Positions 50,720 through 58,599 of a DNA stretch of 64,000 nucleotides are shown one piece after another; position 1 is the stretch's first letter, and every line of letters starts with the position of its first letter. The position numbers and the translations under genes were made by a program. Under the pieces are notes generated by a model. That model was not told the DNA's origin, did no database searches, and saw only the letters and a list, made by a program, of their open reading frames with translations. This DNA is from Oscillospiraceae bacterium. Its GTDB lineage: Bacteria; Bacillota; Clostridia; Oscillospirales; Oscillospiraceae. The stretch lies in contig JAFRER010000014.1 in assembly GCA_017434755.1 (NCBI GenBank), positions 1 through 64,000 on the forward strand, written 5' to 3'.

Positions 50720-50748
50720 TTGACAAAAAGCTCATCGGTAATTAATAT
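50720..50748 (+). promoter_or_regulatory. Promoter of the RACo-homocysteine methyltransferase operon
   Basis: TTGACA (50720-50725), 17 bases, TAATAT (50743-50748). An exact inverted repeat GGTAAT-N4-ATTACC (50737-50752) overlaps the -10 and may be an operator. Confidence 0.65.
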
Positions 50749-50820
50749 TACCATAAATATGATAAGAATTTGAATAATTATACGTTCGGAAGGACACGGT
50801 GTCAACCGTGTGTGAAATAT

Positions 50821-52335
50821 ATGAGTTTTCATGTTACGATCCGCTCCGCGCACCGTCAGGTCGAAACGACCGCCGAGGAAGGGGATCTGATCCTGACCGT
50901 ACTCAGGCATGAGGGTTTTGCGGTGACGGCGATCTGCGGCGGAAGAGGAGCCTGCGGGAAGTGCACGGTGACCCTTATAACGGGAGAAAAGAAACGGCGT
51001 GTTCTGGCCTGCCGGAACAGGATCACGGCTGACTGCACGATCCTTACGGAAGAGATCAGGGGCGGAGCGATCCTCTATGACGCCGTTGCTGATGTTTCGA
51101 AAGACTCTGGAAATAAGGATCTTGCTGCCGCTATGGATCTGGGGACCACTACGGTCGTAGTGGAGCTTATCGGCCTGAGTGACGGAAGCCGTAAAGGCGC
51201 GGTCGCCGAGTGGAACGCACAGGCGCCATACGGAGCCGATGTAATCAGCCGTGCACAGTACTGCGCGGAGCACGCCGACGGTCCGCTGATTTTGAAAAGA
51301 GTGATTAGAAAACAGACGGATGAGCTTCTGGAACGGCTCGGCACAAAACGGAGCGAGTTAAAAAGGCTCTTCATAGCCGGAAACACGATCATGCAGCATA
51401 TCTACGCAGGACTCGATCCACTGCCGATCGCACGCGCGCCTTTTACGCCTCAGGCGTATTTTATCGGGGACGAGCCGCAGGAACAGGGAATCTCCTACGC
51501 GCCCTGCGTCGCAGGATATGTCGGCGGGGATATAACGGCGGGGCTCATGGCATCCGGGCTATACAAACGGAAAGAATGTTCGCTTTATCTGGATATCGGT
51601 ACGAACGGGGAGATGGCCCTGGGCGGAGATGACGGCTTCCTGTGCTGTGCAGTCGCTTCCGGTCCGGCCTTTGAGGGCGCCGGCATCACATGCGGCATGC
51701 CGGCCACAGTTGGAGCAATCTGCCATGTCTTCCGGAACGAAGACGGTATCGGATATGAGGTCATAGGCGGAGGATTTGCTAAAGGTATCTGCGGCTCCGG
51801 ACTGATCGATCTGCTGGGCATGCTGTGCCAGGCACGCGTGGTCAGCGGAACGGGGCGGCTACTCGGCCCGGATGAAGCTCCGGAAGAGTTTTCCGGATAT
51901 CTCGGAGGAGACGAAAACGGCAACGGGATATTCTATCTGACAGAGGACAGGAGCGTTTTTCTGACGGCTTCAGACGTTCGTCAGCTGCAGCTGGCCAAGG
52001 CAGCCGTTGCGGCGGGGATACAGGTGCTGCTGAAAAAAAGCGGGCTGAGAGCGGACAATCTTGACAGGCTGTATCTTGCCGGTGGATTCGGAAACTATAT
52101 GGATCCGGGAAGCGCGGCAAAGATCGGGATGCTGCCGGAAGAGCTTACATCGCGTATCGTGCTTATGGGCAACGCCTCACTCATGGGCGCACGTATGGCG
52201 CTGACGGAACCGGATGCGGAGAAACGGCTGCTCGAGCTGAGAAATTCCTGCCGGTATATAGAACTTTCCGGCGATGCCGATTTCAATGAGGAATATGTAG
52301 AACAGATGTTCTTTTACGAGGAGGATGACGAATAA
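50821..52335 (+). CDS. RACo-type reductive activator of corrinoid proteins
   Basis: 504 residues from the ATG at 50821; no strong RBS, and a TTG at 50770 in the same frame is possible. The N-terminal 2Fe-2S ferredoxin domain has CGGRGACGKC and a later Cys (LACRN). The ASKHA-type ATPase domain (DUF4445) has AAMDLGTTTVVVELI, YLDIGTNGEMAL and LAGGFGNYMDPGSA. These proteins use ATP to reduce inactive Co(II) corrinoid back to Co(I). The target is most likely the corrinoid fusion encoded on the opposite strand. Confidence 0.92.
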   Translation: MSFHVTIRSAHRQVETTAEEGDLILTVLRHEGFAVTAICGGRGACGKCTVTLITGEKKRRVLACRNRITADCTILTEEIRGGAILYDAVADVSKDSGNKDLAAAMDLGTTTVVVELIGLSDGSRKGAVAEWNAQAPYGADVISRAQYCAEHADGPLILKRVIRKQTDELLERLGTKRSELKRLFIAGNTIMQHIYAGLDPLPIARAPFTPQAYFIGDEPQEQGISYAPCVAGYVGGDITAGLMASGLYKRKECSLYLDIGTNGEMALGGDDGFLCCAVASGPAFEGAGITCGMPATVGAICHVFRNEDGIGYEVIGGGFAKGICGSGLIDLLGMLCQARVVSGTGRLLGPDEAPEEFSGYLGGDENGNGIFYLTEDRSVFLTASDVRQLQLAKAAVAAGIQVLLKKSGLRADNLDRLYLAGGFGNYMDPGSAAKIGMLPEELTSRIVLMGNASLMGARMALTEPDAEKRLLELRNSCRYIELSGDADFNEEYVEQMFFYEEDDE

Positions 52336-53552
52336 TGGAACTGACATTCCCGCTTATCCTTGACGGAGCCACCGGCACACAGCTTCAGAAGCGCGGCTTC
52401 ACCGGGGCTGAGTGCGCCGAAAAATGGACGCTGGAGCATCCGGAAGTGATCAAGGAGATCCAGCGCGGATATACAGATGCCGGTTGCCGCGTGCTTTATT
52501 CACCGACTTTCGGCGCGAACCGGACCAAGCTGGAAGCGCACGGCATTTTCAACCGTGTTGCGGATTATAACGGCCGTCTTGCCGCACTGTCCAGACAGGC
52601 TGCAGACGGACGCGCCTATTTGGCGGGGGATATCTCACCGACCGGCCTTTTCCTGTATCCGCTCGGCGAGGCTTCTTTTGAGGAACTGGTGGATATCTAT
52701 ACGGAGCAGGCCGCCGCACTGGAAGAGGCCGGCGTGGATCTGTTCGTCATCGAGACCATGATGACCGTCGCCGAGGCACGCGCGGCGGTGCTCGCCGTAA
52801 AGAGCGTGAGTGAAAAGCCTGTATTCGTGACCTTTACCTGCGATGAGCGCGGGAGGACGCTGACCGGCTCGGATGTGGCTGCCGTGCTTCAGATCATGCA
52901 GGGCATGGGTATCGACGCGTTCGGGCTCAACTGCTCGACCGGTCCGCGGGAGATGACAGCGCAGATCAAACGCCTGCATGAGATCGCGAGGGTGCCGCTT
53001 ATCGCGAAACCGAATGCAGGGATCCCGGAGATCCGAGACGGGGAGACGGTATATGACTGCCCGCCAGAAGAGTTCACTGCCTATCTGGCAGACATGGCGG
53101 CGGCGGGAGTCAAAATCTTCGGCGGCTGCTGCGGCACGACGGCGGACCATATCAGGGCTCTCTTTGAGCGCACGGCATCTCTTCAAATGACGGATCCCGC
53201 ACCGAAAAATGCGGAAATGCTGCCGTGTGCCACGGAAAAAGAACTGTTTTTCCTGCCCCCTGATGTGACGGGAGGACCCGTCATCCCGGCAGGCGCGGAT
53301 CTTGAATCGGCGCTGGAAGACGCGATGGAGGAGGATGGTGAGATCGTCACGGTCGTGCTTGAGAGCTTCGATCAGCTTGATGACTTTGCTGCGGCACAGT
53401 ATCTCATTTCACGGCCGCTGTGTCTGAAATGCGACGATGCCGCCCTTCTGGAGCAGGCGCTTCGCCTTTATCAGGGGCGAGCACTCTATGTAGGTCCTCT
53501 TACAGAGGAGCAGCTTCAGCCGCTGGCAAACAGATACGGACTGATCTATTAA
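52335..53552 (+). CDS. Homocysteine S-methyltransferase-domain protein
   Basis: 405 residues. The start overlaps the RACo stop by 1 base. The TIM barrel (about 1-285) has DGATGTQLQKRGF, a zinc-ligand Cys in GLNCSTGPREM and the Cys pair in FGGCCGTTADHI, as in the MetH N-terminal module. About 120 further residues do not match anything I recognise. It probably accepts the methyl group from the corrinoid protein and makes methionine from homocysteine. It lacks MetH's folate, B12 and activation domains. Confidence 0.9.
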   Translation: MELTFPLILDGATGTQLQKRGFTGAECAEKWTLEHPEVIKEIQRGYTDAGCRVLYSPTFGANRTKLEAHGIFNRVADYNGRLAALSRQAADGRAYLAGDISPTGLFLYPLGEASFEELVDIYTEQAAALEEAGVDLFVIETMMTVAEARAAVLAVKSVSEKPVFVTFTCDERGRTLTGSDVAAVLQIMQGMGIDAFGLNCSTGPREMTAQIKRLHEIARVPLIAKPNAGIPEIRDGETVYDCPPEEFTAYLADMAAAGVKIFGGCCGTTADHIRALFERTASLQMTDPAPKNAEMLPCATEKELFFLPPDVTGGPVIPAGADLESALEDAMEEDGEIVTVVLESFDQLDDFAAAQYLISRPLCLKCDDAALLEQALRLYQGRALYVGPLTEEQLQPLANRYGLIY

Positions 53553-53575
53553 ACATTTTTTCCTGAATAACGGAT

Positions 53576-53611
53576 GCACCCGGCGGATCATTTCCGCGGG
53601 GTGCTTTCTTT
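53576..53611 (+). terminator. Terminator of the RACo operon
   Basis: GCACCC...GGCGGA pairs with TCCGC...GGGTGC, followed by TTTCTTTT. Bases 53612-53714 hold only AT-rich sequence and the RBS of the next gene. Confidence 0.75.
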
Positions 53612-53714
53612 TACGTTTCCAAAGGCTTGAGTTAACAAATAATTCTTTAAATCAGCGGGCCTTTATGATAATATGCGGCAGTAGGCGATATTTCTTTCAC
53701 TTTGAGGAAACTAT

Positions 53715-54587
53715 ATGAAAAGAATCGTTGTTTTCGCGACAGCGCTCGCTTTGATTCTGAGCCTGATCATTTCTGCATATGCGGACGGAAATGAGAGCTG
53801 CGCTGTTATCGGGGCCAATCTTTCCGATGAGCAGGTGGCACAGGTATACGGGTATTTCGGAATAGAACGCGGCAGCGTTCCGGAACTTACAGTGACCAAT
53901 GCCGAGGAGAGGCAGTATCTCGAGGGACTGGTATCCGAGGCGGTCATAGGACGCAATTCCATATCCAGTGTTTATGTGCAGATGACGGAGTCGGGAAGCG
54001 GGATCAATGTTACCACGCATAATATAACCTGGTGTACTCCGGAGATGTATCAGAACGCACTTGAGACCGCCGGCATCTCAGATGCAAGCATCGTAGTCGC
54101 GGCTCCGTTCGCGGTGAGCGGCACTGCGGCGCTGACGGGGATCTACAAGGCCTATGAGCATATTACGGGCGATGAACTGGATGCGGACGCGAAGATTGTC
54201 AGCACTGAAGAGCTCACTCTTACCGGAGAACTGGCCGATCTGATCGGAAGCGAGAATGCTGCCGCCGTGATACGCGAGCTGAAGGAGATCCTCGACGAGA
54301 CCGGAAAGATGTCGGATGAGGAGCTGAAGGCCGCGGTAAAGCAGATAGCGGCGGAATATGATCTGGTCCTGACGGATTCCGAGATGAACAGAATAATCCG
54401 TTGGTGCAGAAGGCTCGAAAACCTGAATATGGACTCGATCGTCGAACAGGTGGGCCAGATCCAGGAGACAGTCAGCAAAGTGTCTCGGGCCAAGGACAAA
54501 GTAGTAAACTTTGTCACCAAGGTCCATAACTTTTTCGTGACCTTGTCCGGCTATGTGAAAACGATCAAAAGCTGGTTCGGCAAGTAA
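53715..54587 (+). CDS. Secreted DUF1002 protein
   Basis: 290 residues with a clear signal peptide (MKRIVVFATALALILSLIISAYA, cleavage after AYA). The domain has IGANLSDEQVAQVYGYFGI, RNSISSVYVQM, GSGINVTTHNITWCTPEMYQNAL and IVVAAPFAVSGTAALTGIYKAYE, the DUF1002 pattern found in Firmicute exported proteins. The last 60 residues form an amphipathic helix. Function unknown. Confidence 0.87.
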   Translation: MKRIVVFATALALILSLIISAYADGNESCAVIGANLSDEQVAQVYGYFGIERGSVPELTVTNAEERQYLEGLVSEAVIGRNSISSVYVQMTESGSGINVTTHNITWCTPEMYQNALETAGISDASIVVAAPFAVSGTAALTGIYKAYEHITGDELDADAKIVSTEELTLTGELADLIGSENAAAVIRELKEILDETGKMSDEELKAAVKQIAAEYDLVLTDSEMNRIIRWCRRLENLNMDSIVEQVGQIQETVSKVSRAKDKVVNFVTKVHNFFVTLSGYVKTIKSWFGK

Positions 54588-54604
54588 GGACGGAAATAGA
54601 TCAT

Positions 54605-55294
54605 ATGATAACAGACGACATAAGGCAGAAACTGCTGGAGATGCAGGATCCGGATTACCGTGAATTCCTGATAAAGCTTATCCCATCGGTAATTCCGGAC
54701 AGAGTAATCGGAATCCGAACCCCTGAACTCAGGAAATTGGCTAAAGAGATCCTGAAAAGGGAAGATCTGTCCGACTTCCTGAATGACCTTCCGCATACTT
54801 TTTTTGAAGAAAACCAGCTTCATGCATTCGTGATCTCCGGAATGAAAGACTATGATGCGTGCATGTCGGCTCTTGAGCGATTCCTGCCGTATGTGGACAA
54901 TTGGGCCACCTGCGACCAGATGTCGCCCAAGGTCTTCAAAAAACACAAAAGCGAGCTTATGGAACACATAAGGTGCTGGATCGCCTCGGATGAGTGTTAT
55001 ACAGTTCGATTCGGGATCGGGATGCTCATGGAGCATTTTCTGGACGATGATTTCGTTCCGGCATATTCTGAGATGGCAGCGGCTGTTGTATCGGAGGAGT
55101 ACTATGTCAGGATGATGATCGCCTGGTATTTTGCCACAGCGCTTGCCAAGCAGTATGATGCTGTGATCCCGTATATTGAGGAAAACCGGCTCGATAGTTG
55201 GACGCACAATAAGACAATCCGCAAGGCGATCGAAAGCTATCGCATCGATCCGGATAAAAAGGCTTACCTGCGCAGTCTGGTAAGAAATACATAG
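54605..55294 (+). CDS. DNA alkylation repair protein, AlkD-like
   Basis: 229 residues of HEAT-like helices: RVIGIRTPELRKLAKEIL, FFEENQLHAFVISGMKDYD, FLPYVDNWATCDQMSPKVF, YYVRMMIAWYFATALAKQYD and NKTIRKAIESYRI, the AlkD family pattern. AlkD glycosylases excise 3- and 7-alkylpurines without base flipping. The WATCDQ stretch includes the usual Trp/Asp active-site region. It begins 17 bases after the DUF1002 gene. Confidence 0.9.
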   Translation: MITDDIRQKLLEMQDPDYREFLIKLIPSVIPDRVIGIRTPELRKLAKEILKREDLSDFLNDLPHTFFEENQLHAFVISGMKDYDACMSALERFLPYVDNWATCDQMSPKVFKKHKSELMEHIRCWIASDECYTVRFGIGMLMEHFLDDDFVPAYSEMAAAVVSEEYYVRMMIAWYFATALAKQYDAVIPYIEENRLDSWTHNKTIRKAIESYRIDPDKKAYLRSLVRNT

Positions 55295-55323
55295 GGCATT
55301 GCCATCTTGTGAAAAGAGCGGTC

Positions 55324-55381
55324 GACAGCAGCAATGTCAGGGCCTCTTGCGGAAGCAGAAAGCCTTGACATTGCTGCTGTC
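55324..55381. repeat. 20-bp inverted repeat between alkD-like and VOC genes
   Basis: GACAGCAGCAATGTCAGGGC pairs with GCCTTGACATTGCTGCTGTC (one G-U pair) across an 18-base loop. No T-run follows on plus. Unusually long for a terminator; it may be a regulatory hairpin in the leader of the VOC gene or a remnant of a small repeat element. Confidence 0.75.
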
Positions 55382-55436
55382 AGAAGATATATTTAGTATA
55401 TAAACGGATAACAAATATTATAAAAGGAGCGGTAAT

Positions 55437-55934
55437 ATGGCTATCAAGAGATTACTTCAGGTATGCTGCATCGTTAACGACGTGGCGCAGACCAAGCAAG
55501 TCCTCAGGGATGAATACGGCTTCACGAACTGGGCCCCTAAAGAGGATTTCGGGGGACCCATCAGGGACTACAAGATCAACGGAGAGCCTGCCGAACTGAA
55601 CAATAAGGCCGAGTTCTGCACTGCGTTCGGCTTGGAGTGGGAGTTTATTGAACCCAAATCCGGCCCGCTGAAGCTCTGGCTCGATGAACACGGCCCCGGC
55701 ATTCATCATTTCGCGGTACTGACGGATGACTCCTATGAGGAGTTCGGCGTCAAAGCCAAGAGACTTACCGGAAAAGACGTATGGCTCAATGGCACTGCAC
55801 CGAGTGTCGGCATGGACTATTCCTACTATGATCTCACAAGTGTGATAGGAATGTTCCTTGAGGTGTATAATGAAGACAGACCGCATCCGAGCGGATTCAA
55901 CATGGATGCGCAGCCGGATCCTCCTTTGGAATAA
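55437..55934 (+). CDS. VOC (glyoxalase-like) family protein
   Basis: 165 residues, RBS AAAGGAG. Paired beta-alpha-beta modules with LLQVCCIVNDVAQTKQVLRDEYGF and GPGIHHFAVLTDD, then VIGMFLEVYNEDRP. These give His and Glu residues placed as in methylmalonyl-CoA epimerase and related metal-binding VOC proteins. Substrate unknown. Monocistronic with terminator. Confidence 0.88.
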   Translation: MAIKRLLQVCCIVNDVAQTKQVLRDEYGFTNWAPKEDFGGPIRDYKINGEPAELNNKAEFCTAFGLEWEFIEPKSGPLKLWLDEHGPGIHHFAVLTDDSYEEFGVKAKRLTGKDVWLNGTAPSVGMDYSYYDLTSVIGMFLEVYNEDRPHPSGFNMDAQPDPPLE

Positions 55935-55941
55935 GATGATC

Positions 55942-55986
55942 AAAACAGCGGTGTTCCCTCAATCGTGGGAACACCGCTGTTTTTCT
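55942..55986 (+). terminator. Terminator of the VOC gene
   Basis: 14-bp stem ACAGCGGTGTTCCC/GGGAACACCGCTGT followed by TTTTTCT. Confidence 0.92.
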
Positions 55987-56074
55987 GCCTTTGCAAGGCC
56001 TTGACAGACGGGATCATCTTTACAAGGATCCGTTAAAATGATAAAATCATTAAAAACTGTTTGTTGGTGTAAAG

Positions 56075-56695
56075 ATGACAGAGATCCGTGCATTTATCAC
56101 AGATTCTGACTTGTTGTCAGCGTATTCGGAACAGATCCTCGGCACGATCAGCATACGCTATGAGCGCAGATACTTGGAATCAAAGACGGAGCGGCAAAAG
56201 TCCGGAGCGCTCGCTGCTGCGTTACTGCTCAAGAGCTTTGCCGGCATAGGCCGTGAGTACGGGATGGAGTGCAATGAGCACGGAAAGCCCTATGTGCCGG
56301 GAAAACCGCATTTCAGCCTGTCGCACAGTGATGAACTGACAGTGCTGGCGGTCTCCGAGACTATGCCTGTGGGGATAGATATCGAACAGATCGGAAGAGT
56401 GACACCGCGGGTGATCAGAAAAGTGTCAAGTATTGACATGTCCTCTGTGTCTGAACTGGATCTTGCACGGGAATGGACGCGCGTGGAAGCGGCACTGAAG
56501 CTGAAGGGGACGGGTTTTTACGCGGATCCTCTGAAGCTTGATAAAGAGACCCTGTTTTTCACATCCTGTGTTCATGACGGCCGCTATATCACCTGCGCGG
56601 CGGAAACAGAACACGTTCTGAAAGCCGGACTTGTAAGATTTGAAGTCAAAGGCAACAACATAACATATACGATAGAAAGCATTCAGAAAGGGTAA
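56075..56695 (+). CDS. 4'-phosphopantetheinyl transferase (Sfp-type)
   Basis: 206 residues. Signature elements in order: GKPYVPGKPHFSLSHSDEL, VGIDIEQIGR (metal-binding Asp and Glu) and REWTRVEAALKLKGTGF. It transfers the phosphopantetheine arm of CoA to carrier proteins. No NRPS or PKS gene is in the window, so its carrier may be encoded elsewhere. The RBS is weak. Eight bases before the flavoprotein gene. Confidence 0.92.
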   Translation: MTEIRAFITDSDLLSAYSEQILGTISIRYERRYLESKTERQKSGALAAALLLKSFAGIGREYGMECNEHGKPYVPGKPHFSLSHSDELTVLAVSETMPVGIDIEQIGRVTPRVIRKVSSIDMSSVSELDLAREWTRVEAALKLKGTGFYADPLKLDKETLFFTSCVHDGRYITCAAETEHVLKAGLVRFEVKGNNITYTIESIQKG

Positions 56696-56702
56696 AAGAA
56701 TT

Positions 56703-57635
56703 ATGAAAGCATTAGGACTCTCCTTCGGCAGAAAAAACCGCAACTCCGACATCATGGTCAAGCAGGTCCTCAAACAGATGAAAACCCGCGGATACGAGGT
56801 GGAATTCATCAATCTGAATGAGCTCAACATCCAGTACTGCACCGGATGCACGGGCTGCGTTGTAAATCTGATGCAGGGCGGGAACGGTGCCTGTGTGCTC
56901 AAGGATGATTTCCACATCGTCGATGAAGCGTTCAAAGAGGCGGATGCTGTAGTCGTATGCGCGCCGGTTTTTGCACTGTCTCCGAACGGGCTGTTCAAGA
57001 CCTTTGTTGACCGGATGGGCCCTTCGCATGACATTTCTTTCCTCACCAACGCACGTGAGCAGGGTGAGGCGATGGGCAAGTCGGAAGACAAACTGCCCGA
57101 CAAGCGCTGGTTCAAGCCGCGTGCTGCCGCGCTTATGGTCGTGGGCGGAGCAAGTACCAAAAACTGGACCAGCTTAGGACTGCCTTCCATGTTTGAGTTG
57201 TTTTCCAACGGCATGAGCATTGTAGATGCCTACAGTGCCCATGGAGGAATGGAATTCGAGCACATGGTGGGGAACGAGAAACTGATGGCCCGGCTGACCG
57301 AGATGGGCAATCATCTTGCCGACGCACTTGAGACCGAGGGAGGTCTGGATAAATGGTACGGGGATGATGAGGGAGTCTGTCCTGTCTGCCATAATGACCT
57401 CCTTACGATTCTGCACAGCGGCGCGACAGTGGAGTGCCCAGTTTGCGGAATCTCCGGAGAACTGAAAATAGAAGATGGCCAGATCAAGGTGGATTGGCCA
57501 GCCGAGCAGATCGCTCGCTCACGCCTGAAATATCCTGGAAAGCTGGAGCACTATCTTGAGATCCGAAACAGTGCGATGACCATGAAAAAGATTCCAGATC
57601 TCAAAGAGAAGCTTGCGGCATATAAAGAGATCTGA
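56703..57635 (+). CDS. Flavodoxin-like NAD(P)H oxidoreductase with zinc-ribbon
   Basis: 310 residues. About 1-215 are an FMN_red/flavodoxin-like domain: SFGRKNRNSDIMVKQVL (FMN phosphate site), YCTGCTGCV, ADAVVVCAPVF. About 220-250 hold two Cys pairs (CPVCHNDLL and CPVCGISGEL), a zinc-ribbon or rubredoxin-like insertion. The C-terminal helix is family-typical for related iron-sulfur flavoproteins. It may reduce a quinone, a metal or a xenobiotic. The CTGCTGC cluster may bind an iron-sulfur centre. Confidence 0.83.
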   Translation: MKALGLSFGRKNRNSDIMVKQVLKQMKTRGYEVEFINLNELNIQYCTGCTGCVVNLMQGGNGACVLKDDFHIVDEAFKEADAVVVCAPVFALSPNGLFKTFVDRMGPSHDISFLTNAREQGEAMGKSEDKLPDKRWFKPRAAALMVVGGASTKNWTSLGLPSMFELFSNGMSIVDAYSAHGGMEFEHMVGNEKLMARLTEMGNHLADALETEGGLDKWYGDDEGVCPVCHNDLLTILHSGATVECPVCGISGELKIEDGQIKVDWPAEQIARSRLKYPGKLEHYLEIRNSAMTMKKIPDLKEKLAAYKEI

Positions 57636-57650
57636 AATACCTGGAACAAT

Positions 57651-57686
57651 AAAAAAAGCATCCGCCTCGGCGGATGCTTTTATAAT
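57651..57686. terminator. Terminator of the PPTase-flavoprotein operon
   Basis: AAAAGCATCCGCC/GGCGGATGCTTTT stem with a two-base loop; A-run before and TATAAT after. Confidence 0.88.
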
Positions 57687-57710
57687 GAAAGACATCCGAT
57701 AAAGAAATCC

Positions 57711-57739
57711 TTGTTGTGCATGTCGAAAAAGGGTATAAT
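57711..57739 (+). promoter_or_regulatory. Promoter of the MBL hydrolase-malQ genes
   Basis: TTGTTG (57711-57716), 17 bases, TATAAT (57734-57739). Confidence 0.65.
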
Positions 57740-57787
57740 CAACAGAGACAGGATGATTATGATCACTTCCTTCAGAAGGGGTCTCGG

Positions 57788-58585
57788 ATGGAGTATTTTA
57801 AGGTAACGAAAGCATCCGAGCGGGTCTTTCGGATAAAAGATCCGTTCGGGGCGATATGCACGCTGATTACCGGAAGTGAGAAAGCGCTTCTCGCCGATAC
57901 CGGCATCGGCTTCGGGAATATCGCGCGCGCCGTTGAAAACTTTACGGATCTGCCGGTCATAGCGGTCAACACACATGAGCATCTGGACCATTCCATGGGA
58001 GGAAGGTTCTTCGACAGAGTCTATATGGACCGCAGATGCAGGGAATACCTTCCCGTACGAAACTGCAGCCGGTTCAGGCAGAGAGTGCTCGAGCTTTATA
58101 TGCCGAAAGGTCCGGTGCCCGGCTTTTCGGAAGAAGAATACTATGCATATGACTATTCCAATGTGTGCTGGACAGATGGCCATGAGATGTTCGATCTCGG
58201 CGATATCCGGGCGGAACTGATCCCGCTCCCGTCACACACGCCGGGCTCGGTCGGCATTCTTATTCCGGAGCTTGATCTTCTTCTGACCGGAGACAGCATC
58301 GCACCGCTCACGAGCCTTATGTTCGAGGAGAGCCTTGATCCTGAGAAGCATGCGGAATTACTGGAGGAGATCAAACAGTATCCGTTCGATACCATGCTCT
58401 GCGCGCATTCGGAAAAGATCATGGAGCGTTCGTTTCTGGATGTTTTCATCCGCTTTACCGGAGATCTGGACTCTGCAGAGTCATACAGATACAGAGACAG
58501 CATATATCAGCAGATCAAGGCTCGGACTTATATTTACCATGATATCAGCGGCGAGAGCGCCGCGTTGATCCTCAGGCAGGAATAA
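57788..58585 (+). CDS. Metallo-beta-lactamase-fold hydrolase
   Basis: 265 residues from the ATG at 57788 behind AGAAGGGG. Zinc-site motifs: NTHEHLDHSMGG (H-x-H-x-D-H), PLPSHTPGSVGIL, LLLTGDSI and the last His in AHSEK. Resembles general MBL hydrolases acting on thioesters or phosphoesters; substrate not known. malQ starts 14 bases later. Confidence 0.88.
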   Translation: MEYFKVTKASERVFRIKDPFGAICTLITGSEKALLADTGIGFGNIARAVENFTDLPVIAVNTHEHLDHSMGGRFFDRVYMDRRCREYLPVRNCSRFRQRVLELYMPKGPVPGFSEEEYYAYDYSNVCWTDGHEMFDLGDIRAELIPLPSHTPGSVGILIPELDLLLTGDSIAPLTSLMFEESLDPEKHAELLEEIKQYPFDTMLCAHSEKIMERSFLDVFIRFTGDLDSAESYRYRDSIYQQIKARTYIYHDISGESAALILRQE

Positions 58586-58599
58586 GGAGGAAAAATGAA

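Noticed and set aside
56075..56695. Phosphopantetheinyl transferase as sign of an NRPS/PKS cluster
   Set aside because: Neighbours on both sides are unrelated enzymes; no carrier or synthase gene in the window.
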